From contig NZ_CP067420.1 in NCBI RefSeq assembly GCF_016653635.2, forward strand, positions 5,606,001 to 5,670,000: a DNA stretch of 64,000 nucleotides. Reading direction: 5' to 3'. Under the pieces are notes generated by a model, which saw nothing but the letters and a program-made list of their open reading frames with translations, was not told the DNA's origin and searched no databases. This DNA is from Skermanella sp. TT6 (GTDB lineage: Bacteria > Pseudomonadota > Alphaproteobacteria > Azospirillales > Azospirillaceae). Made by a program: the position numbers and the translations under genes. Of the stretch, positions 26,934 to 38,382 are shown one piece after another (the first letter of the stretch is position 1; each line of letters opens with the position of its first letter).

Positions 26934-27860
26934 CTACTGCCCCGTCAGGCGCTGGATCACCTCGTCGAGCTGGTCCAGCGTCTGATACTGGATGCTCAGC
27001 GTGCCGCCCTGTCCCTGGGCGCTGATGCTGACCCGCAGCCCCAGGCGGCCGGTGATGTCCTGCTCCAGGGCCAGCGTGTCGGGATCCTTGCCGGGGCGGG
27101 AAGCGGCGGTGCCCCGCGGTGCCGGAACGGTTCCGCCGATCGGCGCGGCGGGTGCCGGCTCCTCCCTCGGGTTCTGGGCGTCCCGGGCGAGCTGCTCGAC
27201 CTGCCGGACGTTCAGGCCCTTCTCCACCACCTGGTGGGCCGCCGCCACCGGATCGGGCACCGAGAGCAGGGCCCGCGCGTGGCCGGCGGTGATCGAGCCG
27301 TCCTGGACCAGTTGCTTGACCTGGAGCGGCAGGGTCAGCAGGCGGAGCATGTTGGCGATATGGCTTCGGCTCTTGCCCAGCGCCTTCGCCAGGGCGTCCT
27401 GGGTATGGCCGAACTCGTCCATCAGCCGCTTGTAGCCTTCGGCCTCTTCCAGGGCGGTCAGGTCCTGCCGCTGGATGTTCTCGATCAGCGCGATTTCCAG
27501 CGCTTCCCGGTCCGTGAACTCGCGGACGACGACCGGCACCTGATGCAGCCCGGCAAGTTGGGCCGCGCGCCAGCGGCGCTCGCCGGCGATGATCTCGTAG
27601 ATCTTGGGGTCGTCCGGATGCTGCCGGACCAGCAGCGGCTGAAGGATGCCGCGCTCGCGCACGGAATCCACGAGGCTCTGGATCGCTTCCTGGTCGAACC
27701 GGCGCCGCGGCTGGAACTTGCCCGGCGTCACGAACTCGATCGGCATCTGGCGGGTCTGCTTGCCCTTGTCCGGAGTTTCCACCAGATCGTCGGCGGCGGC
27801 CTCGCCGAACAGCGCGTTGAGGCCGCGGCCGAGGCTCGAGCGGCGCTTGTTCTCTTCCAT
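26934..27860 (-). CDS. parB: Chromosome partitioning protein ParB
   Basis: A 308-residue ParB. MEENKRRSSLGRGLNALFGE is the ParA-activating N-terminus. The CTPase/clamp domain has IIAGERRWRAAQLAGLHQVP and EIALIENIQRQDLTALEEA. The helix-turn-helix that reads parS contains HTQDALAKALGKSRSHIANM, and a C-terminal dimerisation domain follows. It loads at parS, spreads by CTP-gated sliding and, with ParA, segregates the origin region. parS sites at 29241, 31322 and 37836 lie within 10 kb. A Pro/Ala-rich linker (~residues 220-255) separates the DNA-binding and dimer domains. Confidence 0.95.
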   Translation of the reverse strand: MEENKRRSSLGRGLNALFGEAAADDLVETPDKGKQTRQMPIEFVTPGKFQPRRRFDQEAIQSLVDSVRERGILQPLLVRQHPDDPKIYEIIAGERRWRAAQLAGLHQVPVVVREFTDREALEIALIENIQRQDLTALEEAEGYKRLMDEFGHTQDALAKALGKSRSHIANMLRLLTLPLQVKQLVQDGSITAGHARALLSVPDPVAAAHQVVEKGLNVRQVEQLARDAQNPREEPAPAAPIGGTVPAPRGTAASRPGKDPDTLALEQDITGRLGLRVSISAQGQGGTLSIQYQTLDQLDEVIQRLTGQ

Positions 27861-28645
27861 CAGGCGATCAGCCTCTTCTTCTCACGCTTCAGGACTTCGC
27901 TCGCCAGGTGGATATAGGCCTGGGAGCCGGGGCAGCGCAGATCGTAGATCAGCACCGGCTTGCCGTGGGAGGGGGCCTCCGACACCTTGACGTTCCGCGG
28001 GATGACCGTGTCGTAGACCTTCTCCCCGAAGAAGCCGCGGACATCGGCGGCGACCATGTCGGACAGGTTGTTGCGCTTGTCGAACATGGTCAGCACGACG
28101 CCATGGATATCCAGGCCGGGATTGAAGGCGCGCTTGACCCGCTCGATGGTCCGGATCAGGTGGCTGAGTCCTTCGAGGGCATAGAACTCGCACTGGAGCG
28201 GCACCATGACCGCGTCGCTGGCGACCAGGGCGTTCAGCGTCAGCAGGCCGAGCGCCGGCGGGCAATCGATCAGGACATAGTCGTAGTTCAGGGCGCTGTG
28301 GGCGAGAGCCATGCGCAGGCGGTACTCCCGCTGCTCGGCACCGACCAGCTCGATCTCCGCGCCCGACAGGTCCTGGGAGGAGGTGACCACCCACAGGTTG
28401 GGCACCGACGTCTCGATCGCGGCGTTCTCCACCCGGACTTCGGCGAAGATCACGTCGTAGGTGCCGACATTGCGGCTCGACCGCTCGATGCCGAGCCCGG
28501 TCGAGGCATTGCCCTGGGGGTCCAGGTCCATGATCAGGACCCGTTTGCCGACGGCGGCGAGAGCGGTCGCAAGGTTGACGGTCGTCGTCGTCTTGCCGAC
28601 GCCGCCCTTCTGGTTGGCAACGGAGATGACGCGGGCGCGGGACAT
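27860..28645 (-). CDS. parA: Chromosome partitioning ATPase ParA
   Basis: A ~261-residue ParA/Soj ATPase. The deviant Walker A is VANQKGGVGKTTTTVNLA, switch I reads LIMDLDPQGNASTGLGI, and Walker B reads YVLIDCPPALGLL. It uses ATP-dependent DNA binding to pull ParB-parS complexes apart. The gene touches parB end to start. ATG 28645 gives a standard N-terminus; a GTG at 28690, overlapping the rsmG stop, would add 15 residues. Order rsmG-parA-parB is typical of the alphaproteobacterial origin region. Confidence 0.95.
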   Translation of the reverse strand: MSRARVISVANQKGGVGKTTTTVNLATALAAVGKRVLIMDLDPQGNASTGLGIERSSRNVGTYDVIFAEVRVENAAIETSVPNLWVVTSSQDLSGAEIELVGAEQREYRLRMALAHSALNYDYVLIDCPPALGLLTLNALVASDAVMVPLQCEFYALEGLSHLIRTIERVKRAFNPGLDIHGVVLTMFDKRNNLSDMVAADVRGFFGEKVYDTVIPRNVKVSEAPSHGKPVLIYDLRCPGSQAYIHLASEVLKREKKRLIA

Positions 28646-28682
28646 CTTGGCCTCTGGAGCGACGGTGGGAAAGCGGGTGACA

Positions 28683-29291
28683 TCAGGCACGGGACACCTC
28701 GCTTACGCGAAGAATGCTGGCGCTGGGGTCGGTGACACTCTGTATCCGATCGACGGCGATATTCCAAGTCTTCGAAGCGATCGATACTTCATCTTCGGCC
28801 TGCTGGCCTTTGGGGAACAGGCAAATCGAGTCCGGCGCCAGAAATGGAGCGGCGAACCCAAGCAGATCGACCAACGGAGCCAGCGCGCGGGCGGTCACCA
28901 CATCGGCGGAAAAAGGGTCGATGCTCTCGATTCGAGCGGCATGAATCGTGGCGGCAGCGCCGGTGGCGCGGGCGACTTCCCGCAGGAAGGCGGCTTTTCG
29001 CTGGTCGCTCTCGACCAAGTGGACATCGGGAACTCCCAGGATCGCCAGCACCAGGCCGGGGAAGCCGGCGCCGCTGCCGAAATCCACCAGGGTCCGCGCT
29101 CCCGCAGGGATCAGGGAGTGGAGCTGGGCGGAGTCAACGAAGTGCCGCGTCCAGAGATGGGGCAGGGTCCGGGGACCGACCAAGTTGATGACCGGCTGCC
29201 ATTTCCGCAGGAGGTCGGCATAGACCTGGAGGCGGTCGCGTGTTTCACGTGAAACACCGGAGAGAACGTCCTCAGGCGCTGAGGCGGGCAT
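28683..29291 (-). CDS. rsmG: 16S rRNA (guanine527-N7)-methyltransferase RsmG
   Basis: A 202-residue methyltransferase (GidB). The SAM motif [17 protein letters not shown] follows the conserved [20 protein letters not shown], and [18 protein letters not shown] completes the fold. It methylates G527 of 16S rRNA; loss in other bacteria gives low-level streptomycin resistance. Its 5' end overlaps the 3' end of mnmG by 20 bp. A perfect parS palindrome is embedded in its codons at 29241-29256. Confidence 0.94.
   Translation of the reverse strand: MPASAPEDVLSGVSRETRDRLQVYADLLRKWQPVINLVGPRTLPHLWTRHFVDSAQLHSLIPAGARTLVDFGSGAGFPGLVLAILGVPDVHLVESDQRKAAFLREVARATGAAATIHAARIESIDPFSADVVTARALAPLVDLLGFAAPFLAPDSICLFPKGQQAEDEVSIASKTWNIAVDRIQSVTDPSASILRVSEVSRA
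29241..29256. other. parS site (perfect 16-bp palindrome)
   Basis: TGTTTCACGTGAAACA, the consensus ParB-binding palindrome, inside rsmG and 1.4 kb from parB. A related half site (GTTTCACGTGG) lies at 29298-29308 in the mnmG 3' end. Confidence 0.9.
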
Positions 29292-31137
29292 CGCGGCGTT
29301 TCACGTGGCGGAGAAGGGCGACCACCGCGGCCGGCGTAACGCCAGGGATGCGGGCGGCCGCCCCCAGGGTCGCAGGCCGGGCCTGACGCAGTTTCTGACG
29401 GATCTCGGTGGACAGGCTGCCGATCGAGTCGACATCCAGGTCGTCCGGCAGCAGCAGGGACTCGTCCTTGCGGAAGGCCCGGATGTCGGCCTCCTGCCGG
29501 TCGAGATAGCCGGAGTAGCGCGCGTCGATCTCGATCTGCTCGGCGACGGCGCCCGGCAGTTCGGAAAGCTCCGGCCAAAGCCGTGCCAGCTTGCCCAGGT
29601 CCATGTCGGGATAGCGCAGCAGATCCGCCGCGGTGCGACGCACGCCGTCATGGTTGACGTTGATGCCCTGGCGGGACAGTTCGTTCGGGGTCGCCTGGAG
29701 ACGGCCGACCAGGGCGCGGGCAAGCTCCAGCCCGGCCGCCTTCTCGGCGAACCGCTCCGACCGGAAGCTTCCCACGCAGCCGACCGCCATGCCCTTCGCG
29801 GTCAAGCGCTGGTCCGCATTGTCAGCCCGAAGCAGCAGCCGGTACTCGGCGCGGGACGTGAACATGCGGTAGGGCTCTGTGGTGCCCCGGGTGATCAGGT
29901 CGTCTATCAGCACGCCGATATAGGCGTCTGCCCGGTCCAGCACGAAACTGTCGCCGCCGCCGCACCGAAGCGCCGCGTTGATCCCGGCCATCAGCCCCTG
30001 GGCCGCCGCTTCCTCGTACCCCGTCGTGCCGTTGATCTGACCGGCCAGGAACAAACCGGGCAGGCGGCGGGTCTCCAAGGTCGGGGTCAGCTCGCGCGGA
30101 TCGACATAGTCGTATTCGATCGCGTAGCCGGGGCGGATCATGACCGCGTGCTCAAGCCCCGGAATGGCCCGCAGCACGTCGAGCTGGACATCGCGGGGCA
30201 GGGAGGTCGAGATCCCGTTGGGATAGACGGTATCGTCGTCCAGCCCCTCCGGCTCCAGGAAGATCTGATGCCGTTCCTTGTCGGCGAAGCGGACGATCTT
30301 GTCCTCGATCGACGGACAGTAGCGCGGCCCGACACCCTGGATCTGGCCGGAATACATCGGCGCCCGGTGTAGGTTCGCGCGGATCGCCTCGTGCGCGGCC
30401 GGGGTGGTCCAGGTCACGTGGCAAGGAACCTGGGGCGTCGTGATCCGGTCGGTCAGGGTCGAGAAGGGAGGAGGCGGGTCGTCGCCCGGCTGGCATTCCA
30501 GCCCCGCCCAATCGATGGTGCGGCCGTCGAGGCGCGGTGGCGTCCCGGTCTTCAGGCGGCCGAGCGGGAAACCGGCGCGCGCCAGCGTCTCAGACAGGCC
30601 GAGGGCGGGAGCCTCGCCGACGCGGCCCGCCGGGATCTTCTCCTCGCCCAGATGGATCATGCCGCGCAGGAACGTTCCGGTGGTCAGGATCACGGCTCCG
30701 GCCCGGATCTCCCGACCGTTGCCGGTGACGACCCCGGCCACGGCACCGTCCGCCCCGATGATGAGGTCTTCGGCCGCATCGCCCAGCATGTCCAGGCCGG
30801 GCTGTTCCGCCAGGACGGCCTGCATGGCCTCGCGGTACAGCTTGCGGTCGGCCTGCGCGCGGGGACCGCGGACAGCGGGACCTTTGCTCCGGTTCAGGAT
30901 ACGGAACTGGATTCCGGCGCGGTCGATCACCCGGCCCATGACACCGTCCAGGGCGTCGATCTCGCGGACGAGATGGCCCTTGCCCAAACCGCCTATGGCC
31001 GGGTTGCACGACATCTCGCCGACGGTTTCCAGCTTGTGGGTCAGCAGCAGCGTGCGCGCGCCCATCCGAGCCGACGCCGCGGCAGCCTCACAGCCCGCGT
31101 GGCCACCGCCGACCACGATCACATCATAAATCCGCAT
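29272..31137 (-). CDS. mnmG: tRNA uridine-5-carboxymethylaminomethyl modification enzyme MnmG (GidA)
   Basis: A 621-residue FAD protein. It shows [20 protein letters not shown] (dinucleotide fold), the [20 protein letters not shown] block with the conserved Cys, the second conserved Cys segment [12 protein letters not shown], and a C-terminal helical domain with [13 protein letters not shown] that binds MnmE. Together with MnmE it puts the cmnm5 group on wobble U34 of several tRNAs. ATG 31137 is the family start; upstream in-frame codons are non-homologous. It is in the same direction as rsmG, parA and parB. Confidence 0.96.
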   Translation of the reverse strand: MRIYDVIVVGGGHAGCEAAAASARMGARTLLLTHKLETVGEMSCNPAIGGLGKGHLVREIDALDGVMGRVIDRAGIQFRILNRSKGPAVRGPRAQADRKLYREAMQAVLAEQPGLDMLGDAAEDLIIGADGAVAGVVTGNGREIRAGAVILTTGTFLRGMIHLGEEKIPAGRVGEAPALGLSETLARAGFPLGRLKTGTPPRLDGRTIDWAGLECQPGDDPPPPFSTLTDRITTPQVPCHVTWTTPAAHEAIRANLHRAPMYSGQIQGVGPRYCPSIEDKIVRFADKERHQIFLEPEGLDDDTVYPNGISTSLPRDVQLDVLRAIPGLEHAVMIRPGYAIEYDYVDPRELTPTLETRRLPGLFLAGQINGTTGYEEAAAQGLMAGINAALRCGGGDSFVLDRADAYIGVLIDDLITRGTTEPYRMFTSRAEYRLLLRADNADQRLTAKGMAVGCVGSFRSERFAEKAAGLELARALVGRLQATPNELSRQGINVNHDGVRRTAADLLRYPDMDLGKLARLWPELSELPGAVAEQIEIDARYSGYLDRQEADIRAFRKDESLLLPDDLDVDSIGSLSTEIRQKLRQARPATLGAAARIPGVTPAAVVALLRHVKRRDARLSA

Positions 31138-31209
31138 GGCGGGCACTTTATTGACTGAACGGGTTGAGGTCAAAGCCGGATTGCCGGGAAGCGCGCGTTT
31201 CGAAGCGGG

Positions 31210-31303
31210 AAGGATCACGGATGAACACGGATCCGGCCGGCATCGGCTCCGGCCGGCATGTATCCGTGCCCATCCGATCCATCCGTGTGCATCAGTGATC
31301 CTT
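31210..31303. repeat. Long imperfect inverted repeat between mnmG and mnmE
   Basis: Outer arms AAGGATCAC (31210-31218) and GTGATCCTT (31295-31303) are followed inward by GGATGAACACGGAT against ATCCGTGTGCATC. The centre repeats CCGGCCGGCAT twice. The ATCCGTG...GGATGAACACGG motif is a common intergenic repeat in Rhodospirillales. It could form a long hairpin in RNA or DNA. Confidence 0.65.
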
Positions 31304-31321
31304 GGACTTCCCGGACCGGCG

Positions 31322-31337
31322 CGTTTCACGTGAAACA
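31322..31337. other. parS site
   Basis: CGTTTCACGTGAAACA, with the 14-bp core GTTTCACGTGAAAC perfect. It is the only parS of the cluster lying just before a gene end (mnmE stop 31342). Confidence 0.88.
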
Positions 31338-31341
31338 ACGC

Positions 31342-32670
31342 TCATTTCCCGATGCAGAAGTCCCGGAAGATCACGTCGAGCAGATCTTCCACATCGACCC
31401 GGCCGGTGATCCTTCCCAAGGCCCGGATCGCGATCCGGACATCCTCGGCCGCCAGCTCCGGCAGGAGAGCAGACAGCGCCCGCTCAAGCGACCCCACGCA
31501 CTCCTCCAATGCCGACCGATGGCGGGCGCGGGTAAGGGCAGGCACACCCGGCGCCTCGAACCGCCGCGCCACTTCGGCGGTCAACCTCTCAATCAACTCG
31601 GCAAGCCCATTCCCCGTCGCGGCGGAAACCGCCAGAGCCACCCGTCCCCCGACCGTCATCTCCGGCGGGGCGACCCGGTCGCACTTGTTCAGGACGACCA
31701 GGGTATCCTCGTCCACGACCGCCAGGGTCTGGGCGTCCAGGTCGGGCAGGGAGGTCGCGTCGAACACCGCGAGCTTCAGGTCGGCCTGCGCCGCCCGCGC
31801 CAGCGCCCGGCGGATGCCCTCGGACTCGATCTCGTCGGCGGCCTCGCGCAATCCGGCGGTGTCGGCCAGGACGACGGGATAGCCGCCCAGGTCGAGATGG
31901 ACTTCCACCACGTCCCGGGTCGTGCCCGCGCGCTCCGACACGATCGCCGCTTCCCGCCGGGCCAGCGCGTTCAGCAGGCTCGACTTGCCGGCGTTCGGCG
32001 CCCCCAGGATCGCGATATGGATGCCGTCGCGCAGCCGTTCGCCCCGGCGCTTGTCGTCGAGATGGGCCCGCAGGCCGGCGATCAGGGACTCCAGGACCGG
32101 GCGCACCTGGTCGGAGACCCCTTCCGGCAGGTCCTCGTCGGGAAAGTCGATGTCGGCTTCCAGATGGGCGAGGGCGTGGGTCAGGCGGTGGCGCCAGTCC
32201 TCGTAGAGGCGGCCCAACTCGCCTTCCATCTGGCGCAGGGCTTGGCGGCGCTGGGCGGAGGTTTCGGCATCGACCAGATCCGCGATGGCCTCGGCGGCGG
32301 TCAGGTCGAACTTGCCGTTCTCGAAGCCGCGCCGACTGAACTCCCCCGGTTCGGCGATCCGGAAGCCCTGCAGGGCGGAGAGCGCGTCGATCAGCCCGGC
32401 GACGACCGCGCGGCCGCCATGCACATGGAATTCGGCGACGTCCTCCCCGGTGAAACTGCGCGGCCCCGGGAACCAGAGCACCAGCCCATGGTCGAGGAAT
32501 TCGCCGCTGCGGGGATCGGCGAGCCGGGCGACGGCGGCGGTGCGCGGGGCGGGGAGGGAACGGCCGGTGAGGATCGTGAGCGCATCGCCGGCCCGGGGTC
32601 CGGAGACCCGGACGATGGCGACGCCCCCGCGCCCCGGCGCGGTGGCCGGGGCGAAGATGGTCGGGATCAC
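31342..32670 (-). CDS. mnmE: tRNA modification GTPase MnmE
   Basis: A 442-residue TrmE/ThdF protein. The N-terminal folate-binding domain has FAPATAPGRGGVAIVRVSG and FTGEDVAEFHVHGG. The central GTPase has G1 GAPNAGKSSLLNAL, a TTRDVVEVHLD switch, DTAGLREAADEIE and G4 LNKCD. The last four residues CIGK carry the catalytic Cys. It is the partner of MnmG in U34 tRNA modification. It is followed leftward by mnmG after a 204-bp gap containing a parS and a long hairpin repeat. Confidence 0.95.
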   Translation of the reverse strand: MIPTIFAPATAPGRGGVAIVRVSGPRAGDALTILTGRSLPAPRTAAVARLADPRSGEFLDHGLVLWFPGPRSFTGEDVAEFHVHGGRAVVAGLIDALSALQGFRIAEPGEFSRRGFENGKFDLTAAEAIADLVDAETSAQRRQALRQMEGELGRLYEDWRHRLTHALAHLEADIDFPDEDLPEGVSDQVRPVLESLIAGLRAHLDDKRRGERLRDGIHIAILGAPNAGKSSLLNALARREAAIVSERAGTTRDVVEVHLDLGGYPVVLADTAGLREAADEIESEGIRRALARAAQADLKLAVFDATSLPDLDAQTLAVVDEDTLVVLNKCDRVAPPEMTVGGRVALAVSAATGNGLAELIERLTAEVARRFEAPGVPALTRARHRSALEECVGSLERALSALLPELAAEDVRIAIRALGRITGRVDVEDLLDVIFRDFCIGK

Positions 32671-32674
32671 CGGA

Positions 32675-33046
32675 TCAGGCGGGGGCGACGGACCGGGCTT
32701 CCGGCCGGGGCTCCGTCTGGTCGGGCATCAGCATCAGCCGCTCGACCCGGCCGCCCTCGATCACATGGGTCTGCAGGATCTCGTCGATGTCTTCCTGGGA
32801 CGCGAAGGTGTACCAGACGCCCTCGGGATAGATCACCAGCGCCGGTCCCAACTCGCACCGCTCCAGGCAACCGGCCGAGTTGATCCGGACCTTGGGCTCC
32901 AATCCCAGTTCCTTGGCGCGGGCCTTCATGTAGTTGCGAAGCTTCTCCGACCCCTTCGCCGCGCAGGACCCGCGCTTGGCCCCTTCGGGACGCAGGTTCG
33001 TGCAGCAGAAGACATGGCTGCTGTAGACCAGTTCCGGATCGCTCAC
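32675..33046 (-). CDS. Thioredoxin-like [2Fe-2S] ferredoxin
   Basis: A 123-residue protein of the thioredoxin-fold (Shethna-type) ferredoxin family. Cys residues lie at HVFCCTNLRPEGAKRGSCAA and NSAGCLERCELGPALVIYP, the CxxxxxxxxxxxC plus CxxxC arrangement that holds a [2Fe-2S] cluster. GTG 33046 overlaps the preceding gene's stop (GTGA) and gives the expected family length. It ends 4 bp before the mnmE start. The redox partner is unknown. Confidence 0.85.
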   Translation of the reverse strand: MSDPELVYSSHVFCCTNLRPEGAKRGSCAAKGSEKLRNYMKARAKELGLEPKVRINSAGCLERCELGPALVIYPEGVWYTFASQEDIDEILQTHVIEGGRVERLMLMPDQTEPRPEARSVAPA

Positions 33047-33294
33047 TTCTTTCCATCCTTGCCCATGGCGTTGCTCATCTGGGTCCAGAAGATCTTCTGC
33101 ATCTGCTCGAAGCCCTGAAGCCCGGCCGGCAGCCAGGTCTTCAGCATCGCTTCCGGCTCCATGGCCTGCAGGTTGGCACTCATGCGGTCCTGGATCTGTT
33201 GCATCAAAGCGTCCTGCATCGGCTTGACGTCCGGCAGGCCGAAGAAATGCCGGGCTTCCTCGGGGGTACAATCGATGTCGACGGTGATTTTCAT
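33043..33294 (-). CDS. DUF6489-like small protein
   Basis: An 83-residue protein: MKITVDIDCTPEEARHFFGL, then VKPMQDALMQQIQDRMSANL, then an amphipathic C-terminus with MQKIFWTQMSNAMG. It matches the small alphaproteobacterial family I know as DUF6489, function unknown. It is predicted to be cytoplasmic and mostly helical. It is translationally coupled to the ferredoxin gene by a 4-bp overlap and shares its transcription unit with mnmE, mnmG, rsmG and parAB. Confidence 0.75.
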   Translation of the reverse strand: MKITVDIDCTPEEARHFFGLPDVKPMQDALMQQIQDRMSANLQAMEPEAMLKTWLPAGLQGFEQMQKIFWTQMSNAMGKDGKK

Positions 33295-33459
33295 GCTCGG
33301 AACCTCTCGGGGCACGTCCCCAGCCGGGGTAGCCCCACGCAGATTGGGGTTGAGCGCACTCGCCGGCGCGCTTCACTATACAGATAGGATGTGCAAGCGC
33401 AACGACAGCACCCGTTCTCTGCCGCAATGCCGCAACCCTCTCAGATAAAGGCGAGCACC

Positions 33460-35496
<2,037 letters not shown>

Positions 35497-35500
35497 CGGC

Positions 35501-35965
35501 ATGGGACGCCTGACCATCGAAAGCCCGCTGGGACGCCTGAACCTCACCAGCCTGGACGGCGCGCTGACCGCGCTGGACTGGGACACGGGCGAGACCGCCG
35601 CCGACCGCGACGCCGTCCTGGACGAGGCGGCCCGGCAGCTCCGGCAGTATTTCGATGGGCAGCGCACGGTGTTCGACCTGCCCATGCGCCCGCACGGCAC
35701 GTTGTTCCAGCAGCGGGTCTGGGCGGCGATGCTGGAGATCCCGTGCGGCGGGACTGCGACCTACGGCGACCTCGCCCGCCGGCTCGACTCCGCCCCGCGC
35801 GCCATCGGCGGAGCCTGCGGCCGCAATCCCCTGCCGATCGTGATCCCCTGCCACCGGGTCGTCGGCGGGGCGGGGAAGGGGGGTTATTCAGGCTTCGGCG
35901 GGCTGACCACCAAGGACTGGCTGCTGAACCACGAAACGCTTCTGGTGCACGCCCCCGTCTCGTGA
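35501..35965 (+). CDS. ogt: Methylated-DNA-protein-cysteine methyltransferase
   Basis: A 154-residue suicide repair protein. The active site PCHRVVGGAGKGGYSGFGG contains the alkyl-acceptor Cys, and RAIGGACGRNPLPIVI is the upstream helix-turn-helix. It transfers alkyl groups from O6-alkylguanine in DNA to its own cysteine. It lacks an Ada-type N-terminal sensor domain, so it is the constitutive Ogt type. A GACGGCATG context places the start at 35501. Confidence 0.92.
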   Translation: MGRLTIESPLGRLNLTSLDGALTALDWDTGETAADRDAVLDEAARQLRQYFDGQRTVFDLPMRPHGTLFQQRVWAAMLEIPCGGTATYGDLARRLDSAPRAIGGACGRNPLPIVIPCHRVVGGAGKGGYSGFGGLTTKDWLLNHETLLVHAPVS

Positions 35966-36103
35966 CCCGCCCCGACCTGAGTACACCGGTATCGTGACAA
36001 GGCGCCGCCGCGCCTATATCGTGTCGTCGCCATCACCGCCCGAGGTCATACCCCGGGCTGGAACCCACAATCCACGGCACAGTCCAAGAAAGAGAAGGGT
36101 GGA

Positions 36104-36802
36104 ATGACCGACGTTACGATCAACGCGGCCGACGGCGGCACCTTTACCGGATACCTTGCGAAGCCCGCGGGGGGCACCGGACCCGGCATCGTCGTGATCC
36201 AGGAGATCTTCGGCGTCAACCAGGTGATGCGGGAGATCTGCGACGACCTGGCCTCGCAGGGCTATCTCGCCCTTTGCCCCGACCTGTTCTGGCGCCAGGA
36301 GCCCGGCATCCAGATCACCGACAAGACCGACGAGGAGTGGGCCAAGGCCTTCGAACTCTACAAGGGCTTCAGCGAGGTCAAGGGTGTGGACGACCTGATC
36401 GCGGCCCTGGGCGTCCTGCGCGAGACCGAGGGCTGCAACGGCCTGGTCGGCACGCTGGGATACTGCCTGGGCGGCAAGCTCGCCTACCTGATGGCGACCC
36501 GGTCCAACGCCGACTGCTCGGTCTCCTACTATGGCGTCGGGATCGAGAAGAACCTCGACGAGGCGAGCGCCATCACCAGGCCCTATCTCGCGCACATCGC
36601 GGAGAAGGACCAGTTCGTCCCGCCGCCGGCCCAGCAACAGATCCGCGACGCCCTGTCGAAGATCTCCTGCGTCACCGTCCACACTTATCCCGGCTGCGAC
36701 CATGCCTTCGCCCGCGTGGGCGGCGCCCATTACGACAAGCAGGCCGCCGACTTGGCGAACCAGCGGACCGCCGCTTTCCTGAAAGAGCACCTGACGGCCT
36801 GA
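36104..36802 (+). CDS. Dienelactone hydrolase family protein
   Basis: A 232-residue alpha/beta-hydrolase. It has GIVVIQEIFGVNQVMREICD, the nucleophile elbow GTLGYCLGGKLAYLM with Cys as nucleophile, an Asp in AEKDQFVPP, and the His in TYPGCDHAF. This Cys-Asp-His triad is diagnostic for the DLH family. Members open dienelactones or related lactones; many chromosomal copies have no known substrate. The start follows an AGAGAAGGGTGG ribosome-binding site. A quinone reductase lies 55 bp downstream on the same strand. Confidence 0.88.
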   Translation: MTDVTINAADGGTFTGYLAKPAGGTGPGIVVIQEIFGVNQVMREICDDLASQGYLALCPDLFWRQEPGIQITDKTDEEWAKAFELYKGFSEVKGVDDLIAALGVLRETEGCNGLVGTLGYCLGGKLAYLMATRSNADCSVSYYGVGIEKNLDEASAITRPYLAHIAEKDQFVPPPAQQQIRDALSKISCVTVHTYPGCDHAFARVGGAHYDKQAADLANQRTAAFLKEHLTA

Positions 36803-36857
36803 ACCGGCCCCATACGTCCAACAGCGGCAAGACAAGAACGAGAGGGAGTCCGAAACC

Positions 36858-37835
36858 ATGGTTCACGCCATCCGCTTCCATCAGGCCGGCGGACCCGAGG
36901 TCCTGAAATGGGAAGAGGTCGATGTCGGCAACCCCGAACCTGGGCAGGTGAAGATCCGCCAGTCGGCGATCGGGCTCAACTTCATCGATACCTACCATCG
37001 CAGCGGCCTCTACCCCGTCCCCGACCTGCCCTGCATCCCCGGGATGGAGGGAGCCGGCGTGGTGGAGTCGGTCGGCGAAGGGGTCACCAGCTTCAGCCCC
37101 GGCGACCGCGTCGCCTATGCGGGCGGACCGATCGGAGCCTACGCCGAAGTTCGCCTGATGCCGGCCGACAAGCTGGTCCCGCTGCCGAGCTGGATCGACG
37201 ACAAACAGGCCGCGGCGATGATGCTCCAGGGCATGACCGCCCAGTTCCTGCTGCGGTCCTGCTACGCGGTCCAGCCGGGCGAGACCATCCTGGTCCATGC
37301 CGCGGCCGGCGGCGTCGGCCTGATCCTCTGCCAGTGGGCCCGCAAGCTGGGCGCCACCGTGATCGGCACCGTCGGGTCGGACGAGAAGGCGGAACTGGCT
37401 CGGGAGAACGGCTGCACGCACCCGATCGTCTACAGCCGCGAGAACTTCGTGGAGCGGGTGAAGGAGATCACCGGCGGGGCCGGCGTGCCGGTGGTCTATG
37501 ACTCGGTCGGGAAGGACACCTTCATGAACAGCCTGGACTGCCTGCGCCTGCGCGGCCTGATGGTCCTGTTCGGCCAGTCGTCGGGAGCAGTGCCGCCGGT
37601 CGATCTCGGCATCCTGGCGGCCAAGGGCTCGCTCTACGTGACCCGGCCGACGCTGTTCTCCTACACGACGAAGCGCGAGGACCTGATGACCTGCGCTGCC
37701 GACCTGTTCGACGTGGTCCACAGCGGCGACGTGAAGATCGAGGTCCGCCAGACCTTCCCGCTCCGCGATGCGGCGGAAGCCCACCGGGCCCTGCATGCCC
37801 GCGCCACCAAGGGGTCGTCGCTCCTGCTGCCGTGA
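36858..37835 (+). CDS. qor: NADPH:quinone oxidoreductase (zeta-crystallin family)
   Basis: A 325-residue MDR-family reductase without zinc ligands. The N-terminal half has GLNFIDTYHRSGLYPVPDLP and FSPGDRVAYAGG, and the Rossmann half has VHAAAGGVGLILCQWARKLG and VYDSVGKDTF. These are the E. coli QorA hallmarks. It reduces quinones by one electron with NADPH. Its stop at 37835 immediately precedes a parS palindrome at 37836-37851. Confidence 0.9.
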   Translation: MVHAIRFHQAGGPEVLKWEEVDVGNPEPGQVKIRQSAIGLNFIDTYHRSGLYPVPDLPCIPGMEGAGVVESVGEGVTSFSPGDRVAYAGGPIGAYAEVRLMPADKLVPLPSWIDDKQAAAMMLQGMTAQFLLRSCYAVQPGETILVHAAAGGVGLILCQWARKLGATVIGTVGSDEKAELARENGCTHPIVYSRENFVERVKEITGGAGVPVVYDSVGKDTFMNSLDCLRLRGLMVLFGQSSGAVPPVDLGILAAKGSLYVTRPTLFSYTTKREDLMTCAADLFDVVHSGDVKIEVRQTFPLRDAAEAHRALHARATKGSSLLLP

Positions 37836-37851
37836 CGTTTCACGTGAAACA
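37836..37851. other. parS site
   Basis: CGTTTCACGTGAAACA with a perfect 14-bp core. It is the parS nearest to the proposed oriC (about 15.7 kb away) in this window. Confidence 0.87.
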
Positions 37852-37866
37852 CGGTGGTCCCGGCGG

Positions 37867-38286
37867 TCAGCGCGGTGCCGGGATCACCGCCATGCAGGTC
37901 TCCACGATGGTGCCGCAGGATTCCAGGTCGCGGCCCTGGTTATAGTCCAGGCGTTCGACGATGCCGTCCCGCACGGTGAAGGTCGCCTCGCACATGAAGT
38001 TCTGGCGGTGGACCGACGTGCGCGGGCGGATGAAGCGCCGTCCGCCGATCGCGACATCGTCATAGTCGGTCTCGACCTGCGTGTAGGTCATGCCCCGTAC
38101 GAAGGTCAACAACTCGGAGTCCCCGACCTGCTGCGTCCGGTCGGGGACTCCGGCGCAGGAGTAAAGCAGCTCCTTCGGCATTCCGACCAGCGCCGTGTTC
38201 GCCCGGGCCGCCGCCTCCGTCCGCGGATTGGCGCACCCTCCCAGCACGGCCGCCGCCAGCGCCAGCATGGTTATGGAACGGATCAT
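37867..38286 (-). CDS. Putative outer-membrane lipoprotein
   Basis: A 139-residue predicted lipoprotein I do not recognise. The signal peptide MIRSITMLALAAAVLGG is followed by the lipobox LGGC with the acceptor Cys at ~18. The mature part has NTALVGMPKELLYSCAGVPD, which resembles the SmpA/BamE-type start, then FTVRDGIVERLDYNQGR. The ATG at 38286 is chosen because it directly precedes the signal peptide; an in-frame ATG at 38325 would bury it. It faces qor tail to tail. Confidence 0.72.
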   Translation of the reverse strand: MIRSITMLALAAAVLGGCANPRTEAAARANTALVGMPKELLYSCAGVPDRTQQVGDSELLTFVRGMTYTQVETDYDDVAIGGRRFIRPRTSVHRQNFMCEATFTVRDGIVERLDYNQGRDLESCGTIVETCMAVIPAPR

Positions 38287-38382
38287 CGCTGCCTCCCTCG
38301 TCACCCGACTCAACACGGTGATCATGCCATTGGTGCCGGCCCGGATGCCCGATGCTTCCGGAGCAGCGTTCCGAACGGAAAC

